DNA of 64,000 nucleotides. It comes from Adhaeribacter aerolatus. GTDB taxonomy: Bacteria; Bacteroidota; Bacteroidia; Cytophagales; Hymenobacteraceae. Below the pieces are notes generated by a model. It did no database searches and was not told the DNA's origin. It saw only the letters and a list, made by a program, of their open reading frames with translations. Both the position numbers and the translations under genes were made by a program. The stretch is from NCBI RefSeq assembly GCF_007991635.1, contig NZ_BJYS01000014.1, forward strand, positions 1-64,000. The letters are read 5' to 3'. Shown here piece by piece: positions 45,859 through 53,835 of the stretch (the first letter of the stretch is position 1; the number at the start of each line of letters is the position of its first letter).

Positions 45859-47187
45859 TCAGATAAAAAAAGTAATAATATAAATCAACACAATTGATGA
45901 CAGGGCCAGGATTAAAGTGCCCAGGCTGTGGGTTTGATTTCCCACCTTTATATTCATGCCGGTAAGCTGGGTCATGGCCCAGAAAAAACTGTCGTTGGCA
46001 TGCGAAATAGCAATAGCCCCTGCCCCAATGGCCAGAACGGCAAACACCCGTAAAGTTTCGGTATCCAGCCCCAAAGCCGGCAACAGCGGTGCCACAATCG
46101 AAGCCGTGGTAATCATAGCCACCGTTGAAGAACCCTGGGCCGTTTTTAAGGCCAGTGCCATCAGGAACGGCAATAAAAGTCCCCAGTTGGCGCCACTCAG
46201 GTTGTTGGTTACCAATTCGGCAATGCCGGAATTCTGCAACATCTTGCCGAAAACGCCGCCCGCCCCGGTAATTAAAATAACCGGGGCTGCCACCATTAAC
46301 GAATCGCCAATCCAACCGGTCGAGGATAAAAGCTGCCGGTCAAACTTTTCCGGTAGCGCAAAAGACATGAATACGCCCAGCAGCAAGGCAATTACGGGGT
46401 TCCCCATAAAAGTTAAAATGGAAGTAAAGGTATTCTGGCCAAAAGGATGGGAAGGATAACTGGCAATGGAGGCAAGCACAATTAATAACAAAGGAACAAT
46501 AATGGGTAAGGCTGCTTTTCCTAAGGAAGGATATTTTTTTATTTCGGCGGTATCTGCACCCGGAACAAAAAGCGGCTCCAGATGGAACCTGGTAACGTAA
46601 TACTTAACAAAAAAGAAACAAGGAATCAAAGCCACAGAACTAACAATAATGCCCCAGAAAATTACCATTCCCAAATTCGCCCCCAGAATACCGGCAGCAG
46701 CAATCGGCCCGGGTGTAGGCGGCACCAAGGAATGGGTAGCCGTGACCCCTAATGTTAAAGCCACCGTAGTTGCGGCGTAAGGCAATTTCCCTTTTATCGC
46801 CAGTGATTTACTGATGGGGTTCATCATAATAAAGGCACTGTCTCCAAAAACAGGTATGGACAATATCCAACCGGTAATCATCATAGCCAGCAGCACCGAT
46901 TTTTCGCCGATCCAGGCTAAAACCCGAAGCGCAATAACAAAGGCGCCACCGGTTTTTTCCAGGAAAGTACCAATAATAACCCCAAGCAAGATAACTAATC
47001 CTATTTTTCCGAGGACGCCCCCAAAACCATCAGTAATAGAGGTGAGAATCAGATCCGGCGACATGCCAGCTAGTAAACCATAAACAATAGCTCCTACAAA
47101 CAGCGCCAGAAAAGGATGAATATCATACTTAATTATTGCAATAATAATTAAAGCCAACGCGAATAAAACAGTCAGGGCAAGAAGCAT
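45859..47187 (-). CDS. GntP-family sugar-acid permease
   Basis: The 442-residue inner-membrane protein is almost wholly hydrophobic, with about 12-14 segments. It begins LLALTVLFALALIIIAIIKYDIHPFLALFVGAIVYGL and has the typical GntP segments SIPVFGDSAFIMMNPISKSLA, GVTATHSLVPPTPGPIAAAGILG, ALALKTAQGSSTVAMITTASI and ISHANDSFFWAMTQLTGM. GntP permeases import gluconate or related aldonates with protons. It lies between an SDR gene and the AraD1/dehydratase block, so the substrate is probably an aldonate fed to those enzymes. Confidence 0.93.
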   Translation of the reverse strand: MLLALTVLFALALIIIAIIKYDIHPFLALFVGAIVYGLLAGMSPDLILTSITDGFGGVLGKIGLVILLGVIIGTFLEKTGGAFVIALRVLAWIGEKSVLLAMMITGWILSIPVFGDSAFIMMNPISKSLAIKGKLPYAATTVALTLGVTATHSLVPPTPGPIAAAGILGANLGMVIFWGIIVSSVALIPCFFFVKYYVTRFHLEPLFVPGADTAEIKKYPSLGKAALPIIVPLLLIVLASIASYPSHPFGQNTFTSILTFMGNPVIALLLGVFMSFALPEKFDRQLLSSTGWIGDSLMVAAPVILITGAGGVFGKMLQNSGIAELVTNNLSGANWGLLLPFLMALALKTAQGSSTVAMITTASIVAPLLPALGLDTETLRVFAVLAIGAGAIAISHANDSFFWAMTQLTGMNIKVGNQTHSLGTLILALSSIVLIYIITFFI

Positions 47188-47428
47188 ATTTTAAGTTTAA
47201 GTTGGTTCTGACTTTAGAATATTATATTTTCAAGCTGTAGAATATATTAAGCTCATAATATAAATAATTAGATTCTATCTGATTCTATTTGACACCATTA
47301 TTATTTTAAAAGTAAAAAGATGGACAAATGAGAAAGTCCTGAATTGAAAACTCGGTCGGAAAAATCTAGTTAAAAAATTTATTCCGAAATCACTCATTAC
47401 AATTAATGTAAAGGCAAATTCTTAAGAA

Positions 47429-48445
47429 ATGACTACCACTTCTATCCGGTTGGTTCAGATTATGCATCCGCAGTTGGGGCGGCAGGTGGGCCTGGTGCAG
47501 GAACCTTTTCTGGTATTGCTACAGCAGGTGCGTTCGGTTTATAATTTAGCTTTAGAAGCGATTAACACAAAAAATAAAGTTGCGGCAATTATTCAATCGC
47601 GTTTGTCCGCAGAAACGCTGGATTATGATGCGGTTTACCAGGGCCTTTCCGACTGGCGGCTGCTCCCGGCTTTTGACCACCCGGAGAACCCAATGAATTG
47701 TATTGTTTCGGGTACCGGACTTACGCATAAAAACAGCGCATTAAACCGCCAGATGATGCACCAGGCTGCAACAGATAAACCCACCGATAGCATGCAGATG
47801 TACCTATGGGGATTAGCTGGCGGACAACCCGAAGCCGGAACTGTTGGTGTACAACCGGAATGGTTTTACAAAGGGATTGGGGCCATGCTGCGGGGCCACA
47901 GCGAAACCTTGGAAGTACCTTCTTACGCCAACGATGGCGGCGAAGAACCGGAAATTGCCGGGGCTTACCTCGTAGATTCCGAAGGCTATCCCTGGCGCAT
48001 AGGTTTTTGTACCGGCAATGAGTTCTCGGATCACGTGATGGAGAAAAAAAATTACCTGTACCTCGCTCCTTCTAAATTGCGAACCTGTGCTATAGGTCCG
48101 GAATTAGTTTTAGACACCAACTTCCAGGATATTTCGGGCAGCGTGCGCATCTTACGAAATAAAGAAATAATCTGGTCTAAGGAAATAAAAACCGGTGAGA
48201 AAAACATGGCCCACAGCCTGCAGAATTTAGAACATCACCATTTCAAATACGCGGGTCACCGGGTTCCCGGACAGGCGCACGTTCATTTTTACGGAGCCGA
48301 TGCTTTCAGTTTTGGCGAAAAGGTACAATTGCAATCCGGCGATATTATAGCTATTGAATGGGCCGGATTGGGACGCTCCTTACTAAACCCAATTAAAGTG
48401 GCTGCCGAAAAAGAAGAACTGGTGCAGGTAAAATCTATTACCTAA
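47429..48445 (+). CDS. AraD1/GguC-family protein (FAH superfamily)
   Basis: The 338-residue cytosolic protein belongs to the fumarylacetoacetate-hydrolase-like superfamily, in the group named AraD1 or GguC. Visible segments are GKGxGAMLRG-like YKGIGAMLRGHSETLEVPSYANDGGEEPEIAGAYLVDSEG near 150-190 (Glu residues that could hold a divalent metal), GFCTGNEFSDHVMEKKNYLYLAPSKLRTCAIGPEL near 197-231, and GDIIAIEWAGLGRSL near the end. FAH-type relatives dehydrate or hydrolyse 2-keto-3-deoxy sugar acids, the products of IlvD/Edd dehydratases. An IlvD-type dehydratase gene lies about 5 kb away, which fits one pathway. The precise reaction is not shown by sequence. Confidence 0.78.
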   Translation: MTTTSIRLVQIMHPQLGRQVGLVQEPFLVLLQQVRSVYNLALEAINTKNKVAAIIQSRLSAETLDYDAVYQGLSDWRLLPAFDHPENPMNCIVSGTGLTHKNSALNRQMMHQAATDKPTDSMQMYLWGLAGGQPEAGTVGVQPEWFYKGIGAMLRGHSETLEVPSYANDGGEEPEIAGAYLVDSEGYPWRIGFCTGNEFSDHVMEKKNYLYLAPSKLRTCAIGPELVLDTNFQDISGSVRILRNKEIIWSKEIKTGEKNMAHSLQNLEHHHFKYAGHRVPGQAHVHFYGADAFSFGEKVQLQSGDIIAIEWAGLGRSLLNPIKVAAEKEELVQVKSIT

Positions 48446-48525
48446 AATCAGCCAAATTATTTGGAAGCCTATATTCTTGCAAATATTACCTGTTGAGTGT
48501 TACAGATACCCCTGGCGCCTGATTT

Positions 48526-49575
48526 CTATAAATTAGTTAAACGGGTACCAGGTGTTTCCAATATTAAGGAAGAGCCGAACAAGCTGGCTGGGGTATAATA
48601 GCCCGAATAATCATGCTGGTTAAGCAATTTCCTTACAATGTTTAAAGCTGTTTCGGCAGTTAATAAATACGTTTCCGAGCACTGCAGGAGCGCCGCCGCA
48701 AATATTCCCTCTCCATTACTAACCTGCCCCCACACCAAAGATTTGCCTTGTTGATTTTGCATTTGGGAAGGTCCTGTTACCTTTTTATCGACATACTGTT
48801 GCAGGCGGCTTTTAATCAATTTAGAACGAAGCAATGGATTGAATAACCCCTGCAGTTTCAGAATATAGAACATAGGTTGGGGAACAACTGCATACACTTT
48901 AATATTGGAAATACCCGTTGAGGTATAGGCGGTTGAGACATCGCCCCAGGGGATGGTAACCGCAAATTTTTTCTCCCGGCCAAAATTTATCCATTTACCT
49001 TGCTGACCCAGCGGCTGCGTTATTATTTTACCATTTTCCCGTACAGCGCCCATTTTTCCTAGTCCTTCAATCATGGTACTGAGGGTACCATGGGAAATGC
49101 TGCCGCCCAGGCTGCAAATCGCTAGCTCCAGGTGGGTAGCATCCGGTAGTTTTTCGTTCAGATAAACGGCCAGACAATCAGTCGGCACTACGTCAAACCC
49201 GACGCCCGGCATCAGTACAATCCCTTTTTCCTGTGCTTGCCAGTGATAAGATTTAATGGTTTCGAATACTTCAATTTCACCCGTAATATCTAGGTAATGG
49301 GTTTTGGTTAATAAGCAGGCTTCAACCATTGGTCGGGCCGTCTGGCTAAATGGGCCGGCGCAGTTTAGCACGAGCGAAAAATTTTGGAGGTGGCCGGCTA
49401 CTTCGGAAATATTATCGAGCGAAAAAACCAGAAACGGCAAATTGTAAGCCTCGGCCAACGGCTTTATTTTGCTTTCGGACCGACCGGCGAGTATTGGTCT
49501 TAACCCTTGTTGTAATGCTTTTTGAATAATAAGTTTTCCGGTATAGCCATTGGCGCCGTAAAGCAGAAAGGACAT
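48526..49575 (-). CDS. Saccharopine-dehydrogenase-like NAD(P)-binding oxidoreductase
   Basis: The 349-residue protein begins with an NAD(P)-binding Rossmann motif LLYGANGYTGKLI (GxxGxxG at 8-14) followed by LAGRSESKIKPLAEAYNL, as in the saccharopine dehydrogenase NADP-binding (Sacchrp_dh_NADP) family and the trans-acting enoyl reductase group. VLNCAGPFSQTARPMVEACLLTKTHYLDITGE and LMPGVGFDVVPTDCLAVYL are typical of the latter. The substrate is unknown. It is 284 bp downstream of the isomerase gene block on the same strand and may not belong to the pathway. Confidence 0.8.
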   Translation of the reverse strand: MSFLLYGANGYTGKLIIQKALQQGLRPILAGRSESKIKPLAEAYNLPFLVFSLDNISEVAGHLQNFSLVLNCAGPFSQTARPMVEACLLTKTHYLDITGEIEVFETIKSYHWQAQEKGIVLMPGVGFDVVPTDCLAVYLNEKLPDATHLELAICSLGGSISHGTLSTMIEGLGKMGAVRENGKIITQPLGQQGKWINFGREKKFAVTIPWGDVSTAYTSTGISNIKVYAVVPQPMFYILKLQGLFNPLLRSKLIKSRLQQYVDKKVTGPSQMQNQQGKSLVWGQVSNGEGIFAAALLQCSETYLLTAETALNIVRKLLNQHDYSGYYTPASLFGSSLILETPGTRLTNL

Positions 49576-49859
49576 GTGTTTTTATTTAGGCTTTCTTCCG
49601 GATACGGCAAATGGCTTCTTCAGACCAAAATAATTAGGCAGAATAATAATTTAGGAGAGGAAAGTAGTTTAAATTTCTGGAGATACTCTTTCGTATTTCT
49701 GTTTAGAACAGAATCTGGCGCCATTAGCGGGTTATGCCCGCCTATTCTTAAAGCTTCTGCCCGACTACCTGCTGGTAAAAACTCTCAGAGGACAGCGGTT
49801 TCATCCAACTATTAGAATTCTATACAGCTTCCACATTAATATTATTTAAGGTAAATATT

Positions 49860-50759
49860 TCAATTTATTGAATTTTCAGGCCAGAATTCAACTATTTTTT
49901 TGCGCAAAAAGGTAACGCTGCGTTCCAGTTGGTCCATGCCCTCTACCCCATCTTCAATGCTGATCCAGCCATTAAAGCCGACACGTTTTAATTCAGTAAA
50001 AATTGCATTGTAATTGTTCAGGCCTTTTCCAATTTCGCCGTGCCGGAGCCGCCTGGCGTAGCCGGACGCACCACCTTCCTCTCGTCGTAAATCTTCCAGG
50101 GTACCTTCTATTAAATAGCGGTCGCTGGCGTGCATGGTAACTACCCGGTCCGAAACCCGCCTCAATAATTCCAAGGGATCTTCGCCGGCTAAATAGGTAT
50201 TGCTGGGATCGTAGTTTACGCCGAAATTCTGGTGCGGCAAGCGGTCTACCAAATCACAAAAAACGTCCATCTTTTGGGCGAATTCCGGGTATTCCCAAAA
50301 GTCGTCTTTATAATGATTTTCGATAATAAGCGTAATGTCCCGCTCCTGCGCATAAGGCAAACACGCGTTGATGCAATCAGCGGCCAGTTGAATACCCGCT
50401 TCAACACTCAGTTCCGGCCGGCGCTGACCGGAGAGCACCCGGCAATAAGTGCAACCCAGCGCCTGCGCCATATCAATCCAGTGTTTCTGTTTGGCTATTT
50501 CCTTGTCCCGGAAAGCTTTATCAGGATGCGTGAAATCCGGGGAGCAGCAGAGCATGGGAATTACTTTGCCCTTTTCTTCCACCTGTTGGCGAAAGAGCAG
50601 CCAGTTTGCTTCATCGGCCATCTCCAGAAATCCTGCATACCACTCTAACCCATCAATATCCAGTTCTGTAGCTAAATCTATCCATTCGGAAACCCGCATG
50701 GTACCGTCTTTACAAAGGGCCTGCATAAAAGCTTTGGGAAAAGCAGCGAGTTGGGGCAT
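49860..50759 (-). CDS. Sugar phosphate isomerase/epimerase-like TIM barrel protein (cytosolic)
   Basis: This 299-residue protein has no signal peptide and an AP_endonuc_2-type TIM barrel: LATELDIDGLEWYAGFLEM, DITLIIENHYKDDFWEYPEFAQKMDVFCDLVDRL, FGVNYDPSNTYLAGEDPLELLRRV, RVVTMHASDRYLIEGTL and FNGWISIEDGVEG. The Glu, Asp, His and Glu in these strands match the usual metal site. It is the last of four closely spaced minus-strand genes (decarboxylase-like, ADH, SDR, isomerase), so it probably interconverts a keto-sugar intermediate of that pathway. It differs from the exported paralogue-like protein at 43953 in lacking a signal. Confidence 0.84.
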   Translation of the reverse strand: MPQLAAFPKAFMQALCKDGTMRVSEWIDLATELDIDGLEWYAGFLEMADEANWLLFRQQVEEKGKVIPMLCCSPDFTHPDKAFRDKEIAKQKHWIDMAQALGCTYCRVLSGQRRPELSVEAGIQLAADCINACLPYAQERDITLIIENHYKDDFWEYPEFAQKMDVFCDLVDRLPHQNFGVNYDPSNTYLAGEDPLELLRRVSDRVVTMHASDRYLIEGTLEDLRREEGGASGYARRLRHGEIGKGLNNYNAIFTELKRVGFNGWISIEDGVEGMDQLERSVTFLRKKIVEFWPENSIN

Positions 50760-50824
50760 AATAATATTTAATAGGATGAGAAATATTGTACGTAAATGCG
50801 TTTAGTTGATGCCGTATCGAATCT

Positions 50825-51628
50825 TCACTTGGTAGTAGTTGCTAGCGTGGAAGTATCTTTGGGTGGATTGCGCCCCTGTAACGGATATTGCTCCAGATCC
50901 ACCACCTGACCGCTGATGGGGCCGCTTTCATCGGCCAGCCAATATACGGCGGCAGCGGCTATCTCGGCGGGCCACAAAATCCGGCCGGCTGGTGCAAATA
51001 CCGGTGGCACCGCTTCGTACCAGTTTTCCGCCAGGCCCTGCTCCTGCTTACGTTGCGCTTCTTTTTCAGTCAGCACCCAACCCGGATTAATTTGGTTTAC
51101 CCGTACCCGGTTTTCGCGGTGCAAGGTATCGCCAAGGTTGCGGGTTAAAGTCTGAAGAGCACCCTTCGAAATGCTATAGGCCAGTAGATTCGGTTCGCCG
51201 CTCCAGGCATTCACCGATCCAATATTGAGGATACAGCCACGGGTTCGGGAAAGATGGGGCAAAGATTCTTTAATAAGCATGAAGGGAGCCACGGTATTCA
51301 CCTCCAGCACCCGGCGCAAAAACTCCGCATCTGTGCTATTAATATCCGAAGACACCACCATAGCCGCATTATTAACTATAGCATCCAGTTTGCCAAAAGC
51401 CGCCAAAGCTAAAGCCACCAATTGTTCCGGGGCATCAGAGTCTGTAAGGTCCTGGATGTGCAGCCGGGCATTTTCCGGACCTAAACTTTCTACTACGGCT
51501 TCGCCTAAGTACGGCTCCAGCCCGTGAATGATAACTTTTGCGCCTTCGGCCACACAGCGCTCTGCAATAGCTTTGCCAATGCCGGTGCAACTGCCAGTTA
51601 TAATAATTACTTTATCCTGGAGGCGCAT
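50825..51628 (-). CDS. SDR-family oxidoreductase
   Basis: The 267-residue protein shows TGSCTGIG (11-18), NNAA (86-89), catalytic Ser138, Tyr151 and Lys155 (YSISK), and VNQINPGWV after the active site. This is the classical SDR pattern; the NNAA form instead of NNAG is a minor change. It follows the zinc alcohol dehydrogenase gene by 3 bp, so the two are surely cotranscribed. It is probably an NAD(P)-dependent sugar or sugar-acid dehydrogenase; the substrate is unknown. Confidence 0.88.
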   Translation of the reverse strand: MRLQDKVIIITGSCTGIGKAIAERCVAEGAKVIIHGLEPYLGEAVVESLGPENARLHIQDLTDSDAPEQLVALALAAFGKLDAIVNNAAMVVSSDINSTDAEFLRRVLEVNTVAPFMLIKESLPHLSRTRGCILNIGSVNAWSGEPNLLAYSISKGALQTLTRNLGDTLHRENRVRVNQINPGWVLTEKEAQRKQEQGLAENWYEAVPPVFAPAGRILWPAEIAAAAVYWLADESGPISGQVVDLEQYPLQGRNPPKDTSTLATTTK

Positions 51629-51631
51629 GGC

Positions 51632-52657
51632 TCAGACGGGTTTCAGCACACTTTTTACCACTTCGCCCCGGTGCATTTTCTCAAAAGCTTCATGCCATTC
51701 GGTAATTGGCCAAACGCCCCCTATTATAGGTTTTACATCTAAAGTCCCGCTGGCAAGCAAAGCCAGAACCCGCTCCCAAATGGGCCAATTGTGGCTGAAG
51801 CTACCTTGCAATGTTACATTCTTTTGCACCAGGGGGTCGAGGGAAAAATTCAGCGGCTGCGGGCCCCACCCTACCTTGGTAATGTGGCCGTTGGGCCGAA
51901 CCAGTTGCAGGGCAATATTTAAGGTAGCACTCACTCCGGCCGCATCTATGATACAATCAGCTCCTAAGCCATCGCGCTGTTTAGCCCATTCTGTAGCCTC
52001 CCGGATAATCGGTACGCAGCCGTATTGCGCCGCAATTTCTAAACGGTTTTGGTCAGCTTCTAAACCTACAATAGCAACTTCGGCCCCGCACAAGCGGGCT
52101 ACGGCTGCACACAATATGCCAATGGTACCCGGCCCCAGCACTACCACGCGGTCGCCGGGCCTGATACGGGAGTTTTCTACTACGGCATTATAGGCCACAC
52201 TGCAAGGCTCGGTGAGGCAAGCTTGTTCAAAAGATAAGGTGTCAGGCACCTGGTGGAGGCAACGGGCCGGCACCCGGACAAAGCGGGTCATGGCGCCATT
52301 AACGCCGTAGCCAAAACCTTTGCGGGTAGGATCGAGGTTATAAAGCCCCCGGCGGCACAAGGGATTATTGGGATCGATAACCGCTGCCGTTTCGCTTACG
52401 ACCCGGTCCCCTTCTTTCCAACCCACTACCCGGCTGCCTACTTCCGCAATGTGCCCACCAAATTCATGACCCAGCACTACTGGGTAATTCACCGGCCAGC
52501 TGTGGTCGGCGGTCCATTGGTGCAGATCGCTGCCGCAAACGCCCACGTTGGCCACTTCTAACAGTACATCGTCTTCTCCAATGGTGGGTTTAGGAATTTC
52601 CCGGATCTCAACGGAGCCTTTTTCCGGGGCATAGTTTACAACGGCAGCTGATTTCAT
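51632..52657 (-). CDS. Zinc-type medium-chain alcohol dehydrogenase lacking most structural-zinc cysteines
   Basis: The 341-residue protein is of the threonine / L-iditol dehydrogenase type. The catalytic zinc ligands are Cys41, His64-Glu65 (GHEFGGH) and Glu150, and the NAD-binding motif is VVVLGPGTIGIL near 171-182. The lobe that normally holds four cysteines for structural zinc (about residues 90-112) has only Cys101 (DPNNPLCRRGLYNLDPTRKGFGYG), so that zinc site is lost. It is the second gene after the decarboxylase-like gene, 23 bp downstream of it, and 3 bp before the SDR. It probably oxidises a polyol or sugar hydroxyl. Confidence 0.88.
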   Translation of the reverse strand: MKSAAVVNYAPEKGSVEIREIPKPTIGEDDVLLEVANVGVCGSDLHQWTADHSWPVNYPVVLGHEFGGHIAEVGSRVVGWKEGDRVVSETAAVIDPNNPLCRRGLYNLDPTRKGFGYGVNGAMTRFVRVPARCLHQVPDTLSFEQACLTEPCSVAYNAVVENSRIRPGDRVVVLGPGTIGILCAAVARLCGAEVAIVGLEADQNRLEIAAQYGCVPIIREATEWAKQRDGLGADCIIDAAGVSATLNIALQLVRPNGHITKVGWGPQPLNFSLDPLVQKNVTLQGSFSHNWPIWERVLALLASGTLDVKPIIGGVWPITEWHEAFEKMHRGEVVKSVLKPV

Positions 52658-52680
52658 AAGGCAAAGAATATTTTAAATAT

Positions 52681-53388
52681 TTAAACCTGGCCCACCGGAA
52701 CATCGCCGTAGGCATGAATTTTTTCGCATATCAACCGCAGCGAGCTTTCCAGGTCCCCGTCCGCAGTGCGAAAGGCATCGGCATCTATCGTGAGCGGCGC
52801 ACCGAGTACTACTAGTGGGGCACCGTATTCCGGACAGCGAATGGCTTGTTCCAGCGAAAGGCCACCCACCGCCTGCACCGGCACCTGAACCGCCTGCACC
52901 ACTTCGCGCAATTGGTCCAGCGGACTGGGCATCCGTTGGCCTTGGGCAGCAATACCCCGGCGTTCGTCGTAGCCAATGTGGTGAATTACATAATCGCAGC
53001 CCAAATCCTCCAGCCATTTAGCGCCGGCTACCATGTCCGGACAAACCATGTTATCACCCATAACCTTCACCCCAAAATCGCGACCCGCCTGTACCACACA
53101 TTTTATGGTTTCGGCGTGGGCGCGGGCCATTACCACCACGTGGGTAGCCCCGGCTTTGGCCATCATTTCGGCCTCCAGGTAGCCGCCATCCATGGTCTTC
53201 AAATCAGCTACCAACGGCACTCCCGGAAAAGCTTCCCGTAACTTCCGGACGCCGTGCAGCCCTTCCGCGAGAATCAAAGGTGTACCTACCTCCAGCCAGT
53301 CCACCCCGGCGCGCATAGCTAAGGCCGCGGTTTCCAGTGCTTCGTCAATATTGGTTAGGTCGAGGGATATTTGCACAACTGGTTTCAT
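52681..53388 (-). CDS. OMPDC/HUMPS-family decarboxylase-like protein
   Basis: With the start at 53388 (a longer start at 53433 adds 15 residues that do not fit the family) the protein has 235 residues. It begins MKPVVQISLDLTNIDEAL, and has ADLKTMDGG near 61-69, the Asp-x-Lys-x-x-Asp motif (Asp62, Lys64, Asp67) of the orotidine-monophosphate-decarboxylase suprafamily. VQAVGGLSLEQA near 180 is the phosphate-loop region. Relatives include 3-keto-L-gulonate-6-phosphate decarboxylase and hexulose-6-phosphate synthase. No phosphohexuloisomerase or sugar-phosphate-specific partner is adjacent; its neighbours are an ADH, an SDR and an isomerase. The substrate is therefore open. Confidence 0.82.
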   Translation of the reverse strand: MKPVVQISLDLTNIDEALETAALAMRAGVDWLEVGTPLILAEGLHGVRKLREAFPGVPLVADLKTMDGGYLEAEMMAKAGATHVVVMARAHAETIKCVVQAGRDFGVKVMGDNMVCPDMVAGAKWLEDLGCDYVIHHIGYDERRGIAAQGQRMPSPLDQLREVVQAVQVPVQAVGGLSLEQAIRCPEYGAPLVVLGAPLTIDADAFRTADGDLESSLRLICEKIHAYGDVPVGQV

Positions 53389-53835
53389 GGGCAGGATTAG
53401 TTTTAATAAAACAAACGCGGAAAAAGATGCCACCCAAAAAAATAGCGCCGGTTGGCTAGGGAATTGTAAAATATAAAATTTTATTATACAAATAAGATAT
53501 CTGTTTAGATTTTTTTAAATGTGGGGAATAGCCAGATTAATTTGGCGTCGGTTCTTAACCTATGAGTTGGTTGAGCAGTCCAAAAGAAAACAGCTTAACA
53601 ACAAAAGATAAATAGGGACTTATAATTTAGTTTACGAATAAGCTTAATTACAAAATATTAGCATAAACCTACAGTTTAACCGGGAATATTTTCGAGGGGA
53701 AAGCCAGGACAACTCGGGAATCAACTGGTCAGTAGCAATAAAAAACTGAAAAGTAATAAATCAGGCGCAGCCGGTATTTGCCAGTTGCGCCTGATTAACT
53801 TTCCTAGATAGAAAGATAAGGTAAATTTTTGGTTC
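53389..53835. other. AT-rich spacer with terminator of the upstream gene
   Basis: This 447-bp region lies between the dehydratase stop and the decarboxylase-like gene start. Apart from the terminator at 53759-53796 it is AT-rich and must hold the promoter of the four-gene minus-strand operon. I see no exact -7 box. Confidence 0.5.
53759..53796 (-). terminator. Terminator of the dehydratase gene
   Basis: AATCAGGCGCA at 53759-53769 pairs with TGCGCCTGATT at 53786-53796, with further inner pairing (GCCGG/CCAGT, one mismatch and one wobble). On the minus strand it is followed by TTTATTACTTTT and a run of six T, as expected for a terminator just after the IlvD-type gene. Confidence 0.75.

Noticed and set aside
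45844-45860. GAGGTT/AACCTC hairpin between the SDR and GntP genes as a terminator
   Set aside because: The stem is only six bp, overlaps the end of the GntP gene and has a T-rich loop; too weak to call.
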